From assembly GCF_900101855.1 (NCBI RefSeq), contig NZ_FMVC01000009.1:124001-188000 (forward strand): a stretch of 64,000 bases of DNA. Reading direction: 5' to 3'. The DNA is from Flavobacterium anhuiense. Its GTDB lineage: Bacteria; Bacteroidota; Bacteroidia; Flavobacteriales; Flavobacteriaceae. A program made the translations under genes and the position numbers. The notes under the pieces were generated by a model. It saw only the letters and a program-made list of their open reading frames with translations. It had not been told where the DNA came from and did no database searches. Positions 42,100 through 49,902 of the stretch are shown piece by piece (positions within the stretch are counted from its first letter, which is position 1; each line of letters starts with the position of its first letter).

Positions 42100-42840
42100 C
42101 TAAAATTTCCGATTAATCCTATGATAAATCGTAAATCGAATAATATCACGATCATAGAAATCTACGCCGCTAGCGCGTCTTTGAAAGTTTTTTATGTAAC
42201 CCAATTCTAAACCAAGATTTGGATTGAAATGATAACGCAAAGCAACGTAGAAACGATTTTGATCGAATGTATTTCTGCGATTATCTTTTCCGAAATTAAA
42301 TAAAACTTCGTCAGAAATAGTGCCTTTTATGCTTCTCTCTTCTTTTTCCCAGATTGTAAACATAGATTGCAACCGGTATCTAAATCTATATGCAAATGAA
42401 AATTCATCCAAAAGTCCGTTTTTGTCTGTTTTTTGAATGAAGCGTTCTTCCAATTGAAAGCGGTTATGAAAGGTAATTTTAGCAATATCATTAATCAATG
42501 TTACATCTTGCTGAGCGCGGTATTCAGGAACAGAATAATCTGGATCGATGTTTGGATTTTGAGTATTCACACTAAAAAAAGCAAATCCAGCACCCAAATC
42601 TATCATTTTAGTTGCCCTGTAACGAGCTTGAGATCTTATAACAAAAAGATTTTCATGAACAGGGTTTACAAAGCTTCGATTGTCAAATTCAGAATGAATA
42701 GCCCACTTTTCAGATAATGGAAAAATATTGTAGTATCGAATCCAGGTCAAAGTCTGATGGTCGATATTTCTTTGGTTTTGCCCTGTAACCGTCTGGCAAA
42801 CAAAGAGTATGGTGAAAAGTAATTTAAAAGATCTGCTCAA
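42100..42840 (-). CDS. DUF2490 outer-membrane protein
   Basis: 246 residues with a signal peptide ending at about 20 (QTVTG-Q). The mature part (QTLTWIRYYNIFPLSEKWAIHSEFDNRSF...LFVIRSQARYRATKMIDLGAGFAFF) and the ending LGLELGYIKNFQRRASGVDFYDRDIIRFTIYHRINRKF match DUF2490, a small beta-barrel family of unknown function typical of Bacteroidota. It lies between a convergent TonB-type gene and a same-strand TonB receptor gene 145 bp upstream, with a terminator between, so probably an independent transcript. Confidence 0.87.
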   Translation of the reverse strand: MSRSFKLLFTILFVCQTVTGQNQRNIDHQTLTWIRYYNIFPLSEKWAIHSEFDNRSFVNPVHENLFVIRSQARYRATKMIDLGAGFAFFSVNTQNPNIDPDYSVPEYRAQQDVTLINDIAKITFHNRFQLEERFIQKTDKNGLLDEFSFAYRFRYRLQSMFTIWEKEERSIKGTISDEVLFNFGKDNRRNTFDQNRFYVALRYHFNPNLGLELGYIKNFQRRASGVDFYDRDIIRFTIYHRINRKF

Positions 42841-42925
42841 GAAAGATAAATTCAGGCTGCGAATTTATACAAATGATCTTATTTCTTTCTATTTTAAAAT
42901 TTGTTTTGAAGGTTTTTTTGTGAAA

Positions 42926-42963
42926 TAAAAAAAGGGACACATTTTAAAATGCATCCCTTTTTA
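42926..42963 (-). terminator. Terminator of TonB receptor gene
   Basis: Stem AAAAAGGGA..CATTTT / AAAATG..TCCCTTTTT with one mismatched region, 22 bp beyond the stop codon at 42986. Confidence 0.7.
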
Positions 42964-42985
42964 ATACTAAAACTAACTAACCACC

Positions 42986-45547
42986 TTACAGCGAATACTT
43001 AAATGTAACTCCGTAAGTTCTTTGATCACCAAGAACTCCAGCATATTGCCCTGTGTTACCACTTGCAGGCAATAATTGCTCATAGTAATCTTTGTTGAAA
43101 AGGTTTCTTCCCCAAATCTGAATAGATAAACCTTGCGAAGCACGGAAGCCTAAACGAGCATTAAAGATTGCGTAACCTTTTACAACTAAATATTTTGAAG
43201 CCGAAGGGCTTGAAGAAAATTCAGAACGAGCGTATCCGTCAGCAGCAAAGAAAATTTTTCCAGCATTACCAAAGAATCTTGCATTATCAGAAAGCTCACC
43301 TCCAAGTGAACCTGCCCATCTTGAAGCACCTGGCAATTCTGTTCCAGAAACATCTTTGTAAGATACTTGAACCCCATTAACAACAAGTCCTGTTTCTTCT
43401 AACGGAAGTGGCGCATTTGTAAATTTAACATATTTACCATCAGTATAAGTTGCAGCACCATTGATCGTTAAGTGCGAGCTGATAACAAAACTTGCGTCCA
43501 ATTCTGCTCCTCTTACACGTACTTTATCTGCGTTAGCAAGATAACCGCGATTTACTCCTAACTCAGCTGCTTGAACGTTGGTTTGGAAATCTTTGATATC
43601 AGTATTAAAGAACGTTAAGTTGAAGATTGAATTTTTGAATGGAGAAGTTTTTACGCCAACTTCATAATGATATACTTTCTCAGGTTTAATCACCGCAAGT
43701 TCAGTCATTGGTTGTCCCGCAGAGTTTGATGGAAGCCCTGCTACGTTAACTCCAACAGGTTTGTAACTTTTAGCAGCTGTTGCATAAATATTGATTTTGT
43801 CTGATGCTTTATAAGTAAGCGTGATGTTTCCAGAAAAGTCTGTATTGTCTGTATCTGAATCAAATGCCTGATCAGAGTAAACTGATTTTTTCAAAGCCAA
43901 TAGGGCTGGATCTGTAGTTTGAAGACCTCCATAAGTTTTACGAGAATAATGAGCGTCTTTTTTATCAAAGTTATATCTTAAACCTGGTAAAACATGGAAA
44001 CGTTCTGTAAGTGCCCAATCAATCTGACCAAATACGGCAGCACTAGAAGCTCTAATTCTTGCATCAGTATGAATTCCGTATCCTTCAAAAAGACCTGGAG
44101 TTTTCCATAGTGGACTAGTTGAGCTTTGAGAGAATCTCCATTGTGCATTTCCAGATTCTTCTGTACCATTTGTTTGAGAAGTCTGATCAATAAAGAATAC
44201 TCCTGCAACACCACTAATTTTTGAAGTTAATTGTCCAGCATAACGAACTTCTTGTGTAACCTGAGTTTGTCTTGTTGGATTCTGAGATTTAGCTAAAACT
44301 TGTAATCCTGTGAAATCTCTGTCATTAGATGGATCCCAGTTCCAAAAACGCCAAGCAGTTGTAGAAGTAAGCGTACCGCCACCAATTTTAGTGTCAATGT
44401 TTAACGAAATCCCTCCTAAATCTTGTCCAGAACGCCAAGGAGTGTCATGATCAATCTTACGGTCAAAAGCATTTAAACTTGGCAGCTGATAGTTTAAATC
44501 TTTAATAATAGCATCAAACTGACGGTATGCAGCTCTTTGAGTAGGAGCAACACCAGCAACAACCTGAGCATATCCGTCAGGACGCTGTGTTGTAAGATCT
44601 CCTGCAAAAGTAACGTTTGTGTTTTCTGTCGGAGTCCATAATAATTGTCCTCTAAAACCTTGATTGTTTAAAGTGTTTGTTGGTCTTCCTGTAACAACGT
44701 TGTCAATTAGACCATCACGCTGAGTTCCTGAAAAAGATAAACGACCAGCAACTTTTTTTCCTAATGCTCCTGTTATAGAAGCTTTAGCTTGTAAAAAAGC
44801 ATAATTTCCATAACTAATTTCGAAATCTGCTCCTGGTGTAAAACTTGGTTTGCGAGAAGTGATATTAAAAGCTCCTGAAGTAGTATTTTTTCCAAATAAA
44901 GAACCTTGTGGCCCGCGCAATACTTCGATTTGCTCTACATCGATAAAATCTAAAGTAGTTGCTGCTGGACGAGCGTAATAAACACCGTCTACGTAGAAAC
45001 CAACTCCAGGATCGATACCATCATTGGTAAGCCCGAATGGTGAACCTAAACTTCTGATGTTGATTCCAGTATTTCGAGGGTTTGAAGAATACAATTGTAC
45101 AGAAGGAACCAATTCTTTAATACGGTTAACGTTAAAAGCTCCAGCTGCTTCGGCTTGTTTTCCTGTAACAACAGAAACGGCAATTGGCACATCTTGAACC
45201 TTTTCTATTCTTCTTCTTGAAGAAACGACAACCTCAACAAGTTTGTTTTCTTCACGTAAAGTGATTAATAATGGAGAAGCTGGTATAGCTGTAATTTCAA
45301 GTTCGGCAGTATTGTAGCCAATATATTGAACTAGAAGTGTAAGAGGTAATTTTCCTTGAGATTCGATTGAAAATCGTCCTTCAGAATCTGTAATCGTGCT
45401 AAAAGTTGTTCCTTTAATTACCACATTGGCTGCTTCTAAAGGGATATTTTGATCAGTAGTGACAACCCCTTCAATTTTTTGGGCAAAAGAGATTGAGAAC
45501 GTTAAAACTGCAAGTATTGTAAATATGTTTTGTAAAGATGTTTTCAT
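42986..45547 (-). CDS. TonB-dependent receptor
   Basis: 853 residues with a signal peptide (to about 22). CarboxypepD_reg-like domain at about 23-105 (IEGVVTTDQNIPLEAANVVIKGTTFSTITDSEGRFSI). TonB-box-like/plug region from about 118 (VQDVPIAVSVVTGKQAEAAGAFNVNRIKELVPSVQLYSSNPRNTGINIRSLG...DVEQIEVLRGPQGSLFGKNTTSGAFNITSRKP). 22-strand barrel ending VTFKYSL with terminal hydrophobic residue. The plug is of the small-ligand (siderophore, vitamin or organosulfur) type rather than SusC. It is preceded on the same transcript by a 36-codon reading frame and an Rrf2 regulator gene, which suggests control by sulfur or Fe-S state. The ligand is unknown. Confidence 0.92.
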   Translation of the reverse strand: MKTSLQNIFTILAVLTFSISFAQKIEGVVTTDQNIPLEAANVVIKGTTFSTITDSEGRFSIESQGKLPLTLLVQYIGYNTAELEITAIPASPLLITLREENKLVEVVVSSRRRIEKVQDVPIAVSVVTGKQAEAAGAFNVNRIKELVPSVQLYSSNPRNTGINIRSLGSPFGLTNDGIDPGVGFYVDGVYYARPAATTLDFIDVEQIEVLRGPQGSLFGKNTTSGAFNITSRKPSFTPGADFEISYGNYAFLQAKASITGALGKKVAGRLSFSGTQRDGLIDNVVTGRPTNTLNNQGFRGQLLWTPTENTNVTFAGDLTTQRPDGYAQVVAGVAPTQRAAYRQFDAIIKDLNYQLPSLNAFDRKIDHDTPWRSGQDLGGISLNIDTKIGGGTLTSTTAWRFWNWDPSNDRDFTGLQVLAKSQNPTRQTQVTQEVRYAGQLTSKISGVAGVFFIDQTSQTNGTEESGNAQWRFSQSSTSPLWKTPGLFEGYGIHTDARIRASSAAVFGQIDWALTERFHVLPGLRYNFDKKDAHYSRKTYGGLQTTDPALLALKKSVYSDQAFDSDTDNTDFSGNITLTYKASDKINIYATAAKSYKPVGVNVAGLPSNSAGQPMTELAVIKPEKVYHYEVGVKTSPFKNSIFNLTFFNTDIKDFQTNVQAAELGVNRGYLANADKVRVRGAELDASFVISSHLTINGAATYTDGKYVKFTNAPLPLEETGLVVNGVQVSYKDVSGTELPGASRWAGSLGGELSDNARFFGNAGKIFFAADGYARSEFSSSPSASKYLVVKGYAIFNARLGFRASQGLSIQIWGRNLFNKDYYEQLLPASGNTGQYAGVLGDQRTYGVTFKYSL

Positions 45548-45595
45548 TTTTATATTAAGTATATGTGATTAGTAGAATTTAATATTAAATTTTTT

Positions 45596-45706
45596 TTACC
45601 AACACATACACATCATAGATGAAACAGTATTCACAGTTGTGAAATTATAATTATGTTTTTTTTGCAAAAGATTTTGTCCACCTGATTTACTAGAATGTAC
45701 TTTCAT
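45596..45706 (-). CDS. Candidate leader peptide ending Met-Met-Cys-Met-Cys-Trp
   Basis: An intact 36-codon frame (ATG at 45706, TAA at 45598-45596) lies entirely between the Rrf2 gene and the TonB receptor gene, all on the minus strand. A consensus -7 box is 40 bp before its start, so it is the first frame on the receptor transcript; its stop is 48 bp before the receptor ATG. The peptide begins MKVHSSKSGGQNLLQ, has no membrane helix, and ends VSSMMCMCW: the last six residues are two Met, Cys, Met, Cys, Trp. Two rare Cys and three Met codons crowded just before the stop are what a translation-based sensor of sulfur amino acids would look like. I know no named family for it. It was too short for the supplied frames. 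Confidence 0.55.
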   Translation of the reverse strand: MKVHSSKSGGQNLLQKKHNYNFTTVNTVSSMMCMCW

Positions 45707-45745
45707 GAGTTAAAATTTTGTAAATGATTAGTTAATTATTTTTGG

Positions 45746-45753
45746 CAAATATA
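45746..45753 (-). promoter_or_regulatory. -7 box of leader peptide/TonB receptor transcript
   Basis: On the minus strand TATATTTG, an exact TAnnTTTG match, 40 bp before the leader ATG. The region where a -33 would lie (about 45772-45776) overlaps the GATTTACTAGA repeat, a place where a bound regulator would block or replace -33 recognition. Confidence 0.6.
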
Positions 45754-45762
45754 TAATTAATT

Positions 45763-45779
45763 CTATCGATTTACTAGAC
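45763..45779. promoter_or_regulatory. Candidate Rrf2 operator
   Basis: TCTA-N9-TAGA imperfect dyad over the -33 region; its right part GATTTACTAGA (45768-45778) is repeated in the same orientation at 45684-45694 inside the start of the leader frame. Two copies bracketing the promoter suggest a regulator site, most simply for the adjacent Rrf2 protein. Inference from position only. Confidence 0.4.
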
Positions 45780-45795
45780 TTTAGAAAATATTTTT

Positions 45796-46209
45796 TTATT
45801 TTTTTACAAGTGAAGCGATTGTGATGCCTTCCATGGCTTTCAAAGTTTTGTCTCTAATAAGCATCAAACCGTGACGCAGACTGCATTCAGACTCGGTTTT
45901 GCAATCAGAACAAGGCTCGTAAAAATTAAGAGAAGCGCATGGCAAAAGTGCAATTGCACCGTCAAATAATCGGTGAATTTCTGCCAAAGTGATGTCATTT
46001 TTAGATTTTATCAGATAATAACCTCCAAATTTTCCCTGCTTACTGCTCACAAAACGACCGCGTTTTAGATCTAATAAAATCTGTTCTAAAAACTTTTTGG
46101 GAATATTAGCTCCTTCAGCTATTTCCACAGTTCTGGAAATGTGATTTTCGTCTTGTTCTGCTAAATAAAGTAAGGCCTTAAGGGCGTATTTTGCTTTATG
46201 TGATAACAT
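45796..46209 (-). CDS. Rrf2-family transcriptional regulator
   Basis: 137 residues. The N-terminal winged helix (MLSHKAKYALKALLYLAEQ...HISRTVEIAEGANIPKKFLEQILLDLKRGRFVSSKQGKFGGYYLIK) is classic Rrf2. The C-terminal part carries four Cys (91, 100, 103, 109 in PCASLNFYEPCSDCKTESECSLRHG), enough to bind an Fe-S cluster as IscR does, although the spacing differs from E. coli IscR. Rrf2 regulators control Fe-S assembly, cysteine metabolism (CymR) or redox genes. It sits immediately upstream of the leader frame and TonB receptor in the same direction. Confidence 0.92.
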   Translation of the reverse strand: MLSHKAKYALKALLYLAEQDENHISRTVEIAEGANIPKKFLEQILLDLKRGRFVSSKQGKFGGYYLIKSKNDITLAEIHRLFDGAIALLPCASLNFYEPCSDCKTESECSLRHGLMLIRDKTLKAMEGITIASLVKK

Positions 46210-46302
46210 CTATTAATAAATTGTAAAATGTAAATGTATGATTTTTTAATATTGAAACCTAAACTTGAAACGTGAAACAAATAAAACTTTAAACAAAAGA
46301 AT

Positions 46303-47130
46303 TTACCAGCCTCCGCTTGATCCACCGCCAGAGAAACCTCCACCGCCAAATCCGCCGCCGAAGCCACCGCCTCCGCCAGATGAGCCACCACCGAAGCCTC
46401 CAAATCCGCCTCCGCCGCTTCTTCCAAGATTACTTAGAATAATAACGTCGAGTAGGCTAGGACCTCCACCGCCATTGTTGCCAGAATTTCCTCCTCCGCC
46501 TCTTTTATTTCGAGAGAGTAAAATTAAAACAATTACGACAATTACAATAAAAGGCAGAATAGGAAAGTCTTGTCCTTTTTTTGTTTGTTTACGTTCGCCT
46601 TTAAATTTTCCTTTAAAAACATCAATAATAGCATCAGTTCCTTTATCAAGACCATTGTAGAAGCTTCCTGCTTTAAACTCTGGTATAATAATATTTCTGA
46701 TGATTGTTCCTCCAATTCCAGCCGTTAAACGGTCTTCTAATCCGTAACCAGGATTAATCGCAATCTTTTTTTCGTTTTTTGCCAAAAGAATAACAACTCC
46801 ATTGTCATCTTCCTTGGTTCCTCCAATTCCCCAAGTTTGACCCCATTTTGTTGCTAATTGGCTTACATCTTCTCCTTTTAAACTTTCAATGGTAATAACT
46901 ACGATTTGAGTTGTAGTCGAGTCGGAGTAGCGAATCAGTTTTTCCTCTAACTGAGCTTTTTCAGTAGAACTTAAAATATTAGCATAATCGTAAACAGAAG
47001 TCTGAAAACTAGGTTTTGGCGGAATCTCAAATTGCGCAAAAATAGTATTGCTGATAAAAAATGCGATAAACAAAAGAGTAATCTGAAAAATTCTATTAGA
47101 ATTTGAGATTTTAATTTGGGAATTTTTCAT
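46303..47130 (-). CDS. TPM-domain protein with Gly-rich tail (YgcG-like)
   Basis: 275 residues. N-terminal signal/anchor at about 14-32, then a TPM domain (about 37-175: VYDYANILSSTEKAQLEEKLIRYSDSTTTQIVVITIESLKGEDVSQLATKWGQTWGIGGTKEDDNGVVILLAKNEKKIAINPGYGLEDRLTAGIGGTIIRN). A transmembrane helix follows (FPILPFIVIVVIVLILLSR, about 188-206) and then a 60-residue Gly/Ser/Phe tail. The same TPM plus Gly-rich tail occurs in YgcG proteins. TPM domains are thought to act in envelope or PSII-repair phosphatase-like roles. Last gene of a LemA-TPM-TPM operon (3 bp after the second TPM gene). Frames opposite the Gly tail are shadows. Confidence 0.9.
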   Translation of the reverse strand: MKNSQIKISNSNRIFQITLLFIAFFISNTIFAQFEIPPKPSFQTSVYDYANILSSTEKAQLEEKLIRYSDSTTTQIVVITIESLKGEDVSQLATKWGQTWGIGGTKEDDNGVVILLAKNEKKIAINPGYGLEDRLTAGIGGTIIRNIIIPEFKAGSFYNGLDKGTDAIIDVFKGKFKGERKQTKKGQDFPILPFIVIVVIVLILLSRNKRGGGGNSGNNGGGGPSLLDVIILSNLGRSGGGGFGGFGGGSSGGGGGFGGGFGGGGFSGGGSSGGW

Positions 47131-47133
47131 TAT

Positions 47134-47571
47134 TTATCCTTTTGATATTTCGTTAGATAATTCGTTGATATCGCCTTCCTGAGATGGAAAGTATTTTTTG
47201 AGTTGTTCTCCGGCATTCAAAATACCGTCAACAATTCCTTGTTTAAAATTGCCGGCTTTAAAATGATTCACCATAATATCTTTGGTACAATCCCAAAAAT
47301 CATTAGAAACTAAATCATTAATTCCTTTGTCTCCACAAATCACGAAGTTTTTGTCTTCAACTGCAAAATAGAGCAATACTCCATTTTTTAATTTAGTTTC
47401 ATCCATTCGCAATTCATGAAAAACTTCTAAAGCCCTATCAAAATGGACTTTAGAAGTTGTTTTTTCTATATGTACTCTAATTTCGCCAGAAGTATTACTC
47501 TCAGCCATACGAATAGCTTCAACAATTTCTTGCTCTTCTTCTTTGGTTAAAAAATCTTCTACTTTTGACAT
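47134..47571 (-). CDS. TPM-domain protein
   Basis: 145 residues, soluble, no signal peptide. It is one TPM domain (FLTKEEEQEIVEAIRMAESNTSGEIRVHIEKTTSKVHFDRALEVFHELRMDETKLKNGVLLYFAVEDKNFVICGDKGINDLVSNDFW). It shares the E-I-R-V-H...GVLLY...GD.GI pattern with the larger TPM protein encoded next to it, from which it differs in lacking export signal and tail. The pair with LemA is conserved across Bacteroidota. Location: cytosolic face is predicted. Confidence 0.88.
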   Translation of the reverse strand: MSKVEDFLTKEEEQEIVEAIRMAESNTSGEIRVHIEKTTSKVHFDRALEVFHELRMDETKLKNGVLLYFAVEDKNFVICGDKGINDLVSNDFWDCTKDIMVNHFKAGNFKQGIVDGILNAGEQLKKYFPSQEGDINELSNEISKG

Positions 47572-47649
47572 GGAAATTATTTTAGAGTTTAGATTGTAGA
47601 TTTTAGATTACAGATTAAATCTGAAATCGTTAATCAAAAATAATAATCT

Positions 47650-48234
47650 TTAGAATTTTACTTCAACAGGTTTGTCCGCTCCAGTAGAAGCTTCAAAATA
47701 TGGTTTTTCTTTGTATTCGCTCAAGAACCAGTTGTTTGGAATTTTCAAAACATAGCCGTTATACGTTTGTACTGATTCATTGAAACGAGTTCTAGCCGTT
47801 AAAATTTGGTTTTCTGTGCTTGCTAATTCATCTTGTAGTTTCAAGAAGTTCTCATTAGTTTTTAAAGTTGGATACTGTTCAACAGAAACTAATAATCTTG
47901 ATAAAGAAGAGCTAACGCCACTTTGAGCTTGATTAAATGCCGCTAATTGTTCAGGAGTTACATTGCTTGGATCAATTGTTACAGATGTAGCTTTTGCACG
48001 CGCTTCAATAACTGCTGTTAAAGTTCCTTTTTCAAAGTCAGCAGCACCTTTTACAGTGTTTACTAAATTCCCGATAAGATCATTACGTCTTTGGTAAGCC
48101 GTTTGAACATTTCCCCATTCTTTATTTACAGCTTGGCTGTGTTGCAAAGCAGTATTTTTAATACCAATCGACCAAAATGCGATAATAGCAATAAGTGCTA
48201 CAATAATTCCTACAGGGATTAACCACTTTTTCAT
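47650..48234 (-). CDS. lemA: LemA-family protein
   Basis: 194 residues. The N-terminal transmembrane helix (WLIPVGIIVALIAIIAFWSIGI, about 3-24) is followed by the long-helix LemA fold with its typical motifs: AVNKEWGNVQTAYQRRNDLIGNLVNTVKG and RARFNES-like TARTRFNESVQTYNGYVLKIPNNW. LemA proteins are membrane-anchored helical-bundle proteins of unknown biochemical role, often with TPM proteins. First gene of the LemA-TPM-TPM operon; the gap of 78 bp to the next gene carries TTAGATT-type repeats. Confidence 0.92.
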   Translation of the reverse strand: MKKWLIPVGIIVALIAIIAFWSIGIKNTALQHSQAVNKEWGNVQTAYQRRNDLIGNLVNTVKGAADFEKGTLTAVIEARAKATSVTIDPSNVTPEQLAAFNQAQSGVSSSLSRLLVSVEQYPTLKTNENFLKLQDELASTENQILTARTRFNESVQTYNGYVLKIPNNWFLSEYKEKPYFEASTGADKPVEVKF

Positions 48235-48268
48235 ATTTGTTTTGATTTAAGTTTATTTCTATTTTTAA

Positions 48269-48601
48269 TTACAATTCGTTTTTTATCTCGTTCAGTTGCG
48301 TTTTTATCGACTCTAATTTACGTATTATTTCGAATTTATCTAACGTTTTCTTCTGACCCTCTTTTAAGTGTATTTTGGCGCCTTCAAGCGTAAATCCTCT
48401 CTCTTTTACTAAATGATAGATTAGCTGAAGGTTGGTAATGTCTTCTGGTGTGAACATCCTGTTTCCCTTTGCATTTTTTTTAGGTTTTAGAATGTCAAAT
48501 TCGCTGTCCCAAAATCGTATCAAAGAGGCATTGACATTAAAAGCTTTGGCTACTTCGCCAATACTGTAATATCTTTTGTCTTTAGAAAGTTCAATATGCA
48601 T
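48269..48601 (-). CDS. MerR-family transcriptional regulator
   Basis: 110 residues. The N-terminal winged HTH (YYSIGEVAKAFNVNASLIRFWDSEFDILKPKKNAKGNRMFTPEDITNLQLIYHLVKERGFTLEGAKIHL) is MerR-like. The C-terminus is only a short coiled-coil helix for dimerisation (LDKFEIIRKLESIKTQLNEIKNEL) with no effector domain or metal-binding Cys. It lies 34 bp upstream of lemA and 46 bp downstream of the M23 peptidase gene on the same strand; it may control this envelope operon. Confidence 0.92.
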   Translation of the reverse strand: MHIELSKDKRYYSIGEVAKAFNVNASLIRFWDSEFDILKPKKNAKGNRMFTPEDITNLQLIYHLVKERGFTLEGAKIHLKEGQKKTLDKFEIIRKLESIKTQLNEIKNEL

Positions 48602-48647
48602 GGTTCGTTTTTTCTATTTTATTTCAAAAATACTATTTTTTGTACTA

Positions 48648-49625
48648 TTAATCTAATGATTGATTTTCTTGGTTTGCCATTTGAGAAATTGCCACATATT
48701 CTACAGCCGAAATATTTCCATAATAGAAGTTCAGCGGGTTAACCACTTTTCCGTCTTTATGCACTTCATAATGACAATGAGGACCTTCAGATCTTCCTGT
48801 GCTTCCCACGTATCCAATAACATCTCCGCGTTTTACCTTTTGTCCTGGTCGGCAGTTGTATTTGCTTAAATGCGCGTACAAACTTTCATATCCAAAACCA
48901 TGCCTGATTACGACATGATTTCCGTACCCAGAGGCCGTGTTGTCAGCTCTTTGCACCACGCCATCTCCAGTTGCGTAAATTGGAGCTCCTGTATTGGCGG
49001 TGAAATCCATTCCGTTATGCATTTTTCTCACTTTCGTAAAAGGGTCAATGCGGTATCCAAAACCTGACGCGACGCGCTTTAAATTTTCATTTCGCACTGG
49101 CTGAATGGCAGGAATCGCTAACAATAAATTTTCTTTAGCTCCAGCTAATTTTAAAATTTCGTCTAGAGATTTAGACTGAATCGCCAATTGCTTCGAAAGT
49201 TTGTCAATTCTTTTTGTGGCATTCAAAACCAATTGAGAATTATTGTACCCTTCTAGAGCTTTGTATTTGTCAGAACTTCTAAAACCAGCTTTTCGAATCG
49301 AATCTGGAATTTCAGCTTTGTTGAAATAAACACGATAAATATTATTGTCACGTTCTTCTAAAGCATCTGCCGCTTCATCAATTTCATCCAGTTTTTTATT
49401 CAAAATGGCATATTGAAGCTTTAAATTTTCAATTTCGCGTGCCTGCAAACGATCTTTTGGAGTTTCAAAATAAGGCGTATTAATTAAAAGGACAAAAACT
49501 AAAAAGCCAAACAATGCCGAGGCTAATAAAAACAGTAAGGCGTAACCAATTTTAATTCTTTTTCTGGTTTTTATTTTCGTATAGGCCAGATTTTCTGGGT
49601 CGTAATAATATTTTACTTTCGCCAT
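48648..49625 (-). CDS. M23 family metallopeptidase (membrane-anchored)
   Basis: 325 residues. One transmembrane helix near the N-terminus (IGYALLFLLASALFGFLVFVLLI, about 26-48), a coiled-coil stalk (about 60-165), then the M23 LytM-like domain (about 185-300): GFGYRIDPFTKVRKMHNGMDFTANTGAPIYATGDGVV with zinc ligands His and Asp in HNGMD, and HCHYEVHKDGKVVNPLNFY with the HxH. The complete zinc/catalytic set indicates an active peptidoglycan endopeptidase facing the periplasm. It heads a same-strand run of peptidase, MerR, LemA, TPM, TPM genes, all envelope-related. Confidence 0.93.
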   Translation of the reverse strand: MAKVKYYYDPENLAYTKIKTRKRIKIGYALLFLLASALFGFLVFVLLINTPYFETPKDRLQAREIENLKLQYAILNKKLDEIDEAADALEERDNNIYRVYFNKAEIPDSIRKAGFRSSDKYKALEGYNNSQLVLNATKRIDKLSKQLAIQSKSLDEILKLAGAKENLLLAIPAIQPVRNENLKRVASGFGYRIDPFTKVRKMHNGMDFTANTGAPIYATGDGVVQRADNTASGYGNHVVIRHGFGYESLYAHLSKYNCRPGQKVKRGDVIGYVGSTGRSEGPHCHYEVHKDGKVVNPLNFYYGNISAVEYVAISQMANQENQSLD

Positions 49626-49902
49626 ATTTTAAAATACGCTATTTTTGCTCCCTGTAAAATAAGTTAGTCGAATAAAACTGATAAATGTTTCAGCTCTTCG
49701 ACACTTTTTTTACGAGGATTAATGATTAGATATTGGGGCTATTTTATCATTAGATAATGCGCAAAATAGGCAATTTATTGTTTAAATTATAAGTTTTTTA
49801 ATCACATTATAAAAAACTTAACGTATCATCAAATGAATGGATTATCTAATCGTCTAATTATCAAATTAACACATTAAACAGACACATTTTTCTAATTTAA
49901 AT

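Noticed and set aside
45576..45591. Palindrome AATTTAATATTAAATT as attenuator of the TonB receptor
   Set aside because: It lies after the leader frame stop, but on the minus strand it is not followed by a T-run and the stem is all A-T, so it is not a convincing terminator in the transcript direction.
46161..46427. 88-codon Ala/Glu-rich frame
   Set aside because: Another frame of the same Gly-rich repeat plus the Rrf2 gene start; no own promoter or family.
46265..46660. Pro-rich 131-codon frame
   Set aside because: Antisense shadow of the Gly-rich tail of the TPM protein at 46303-47130.
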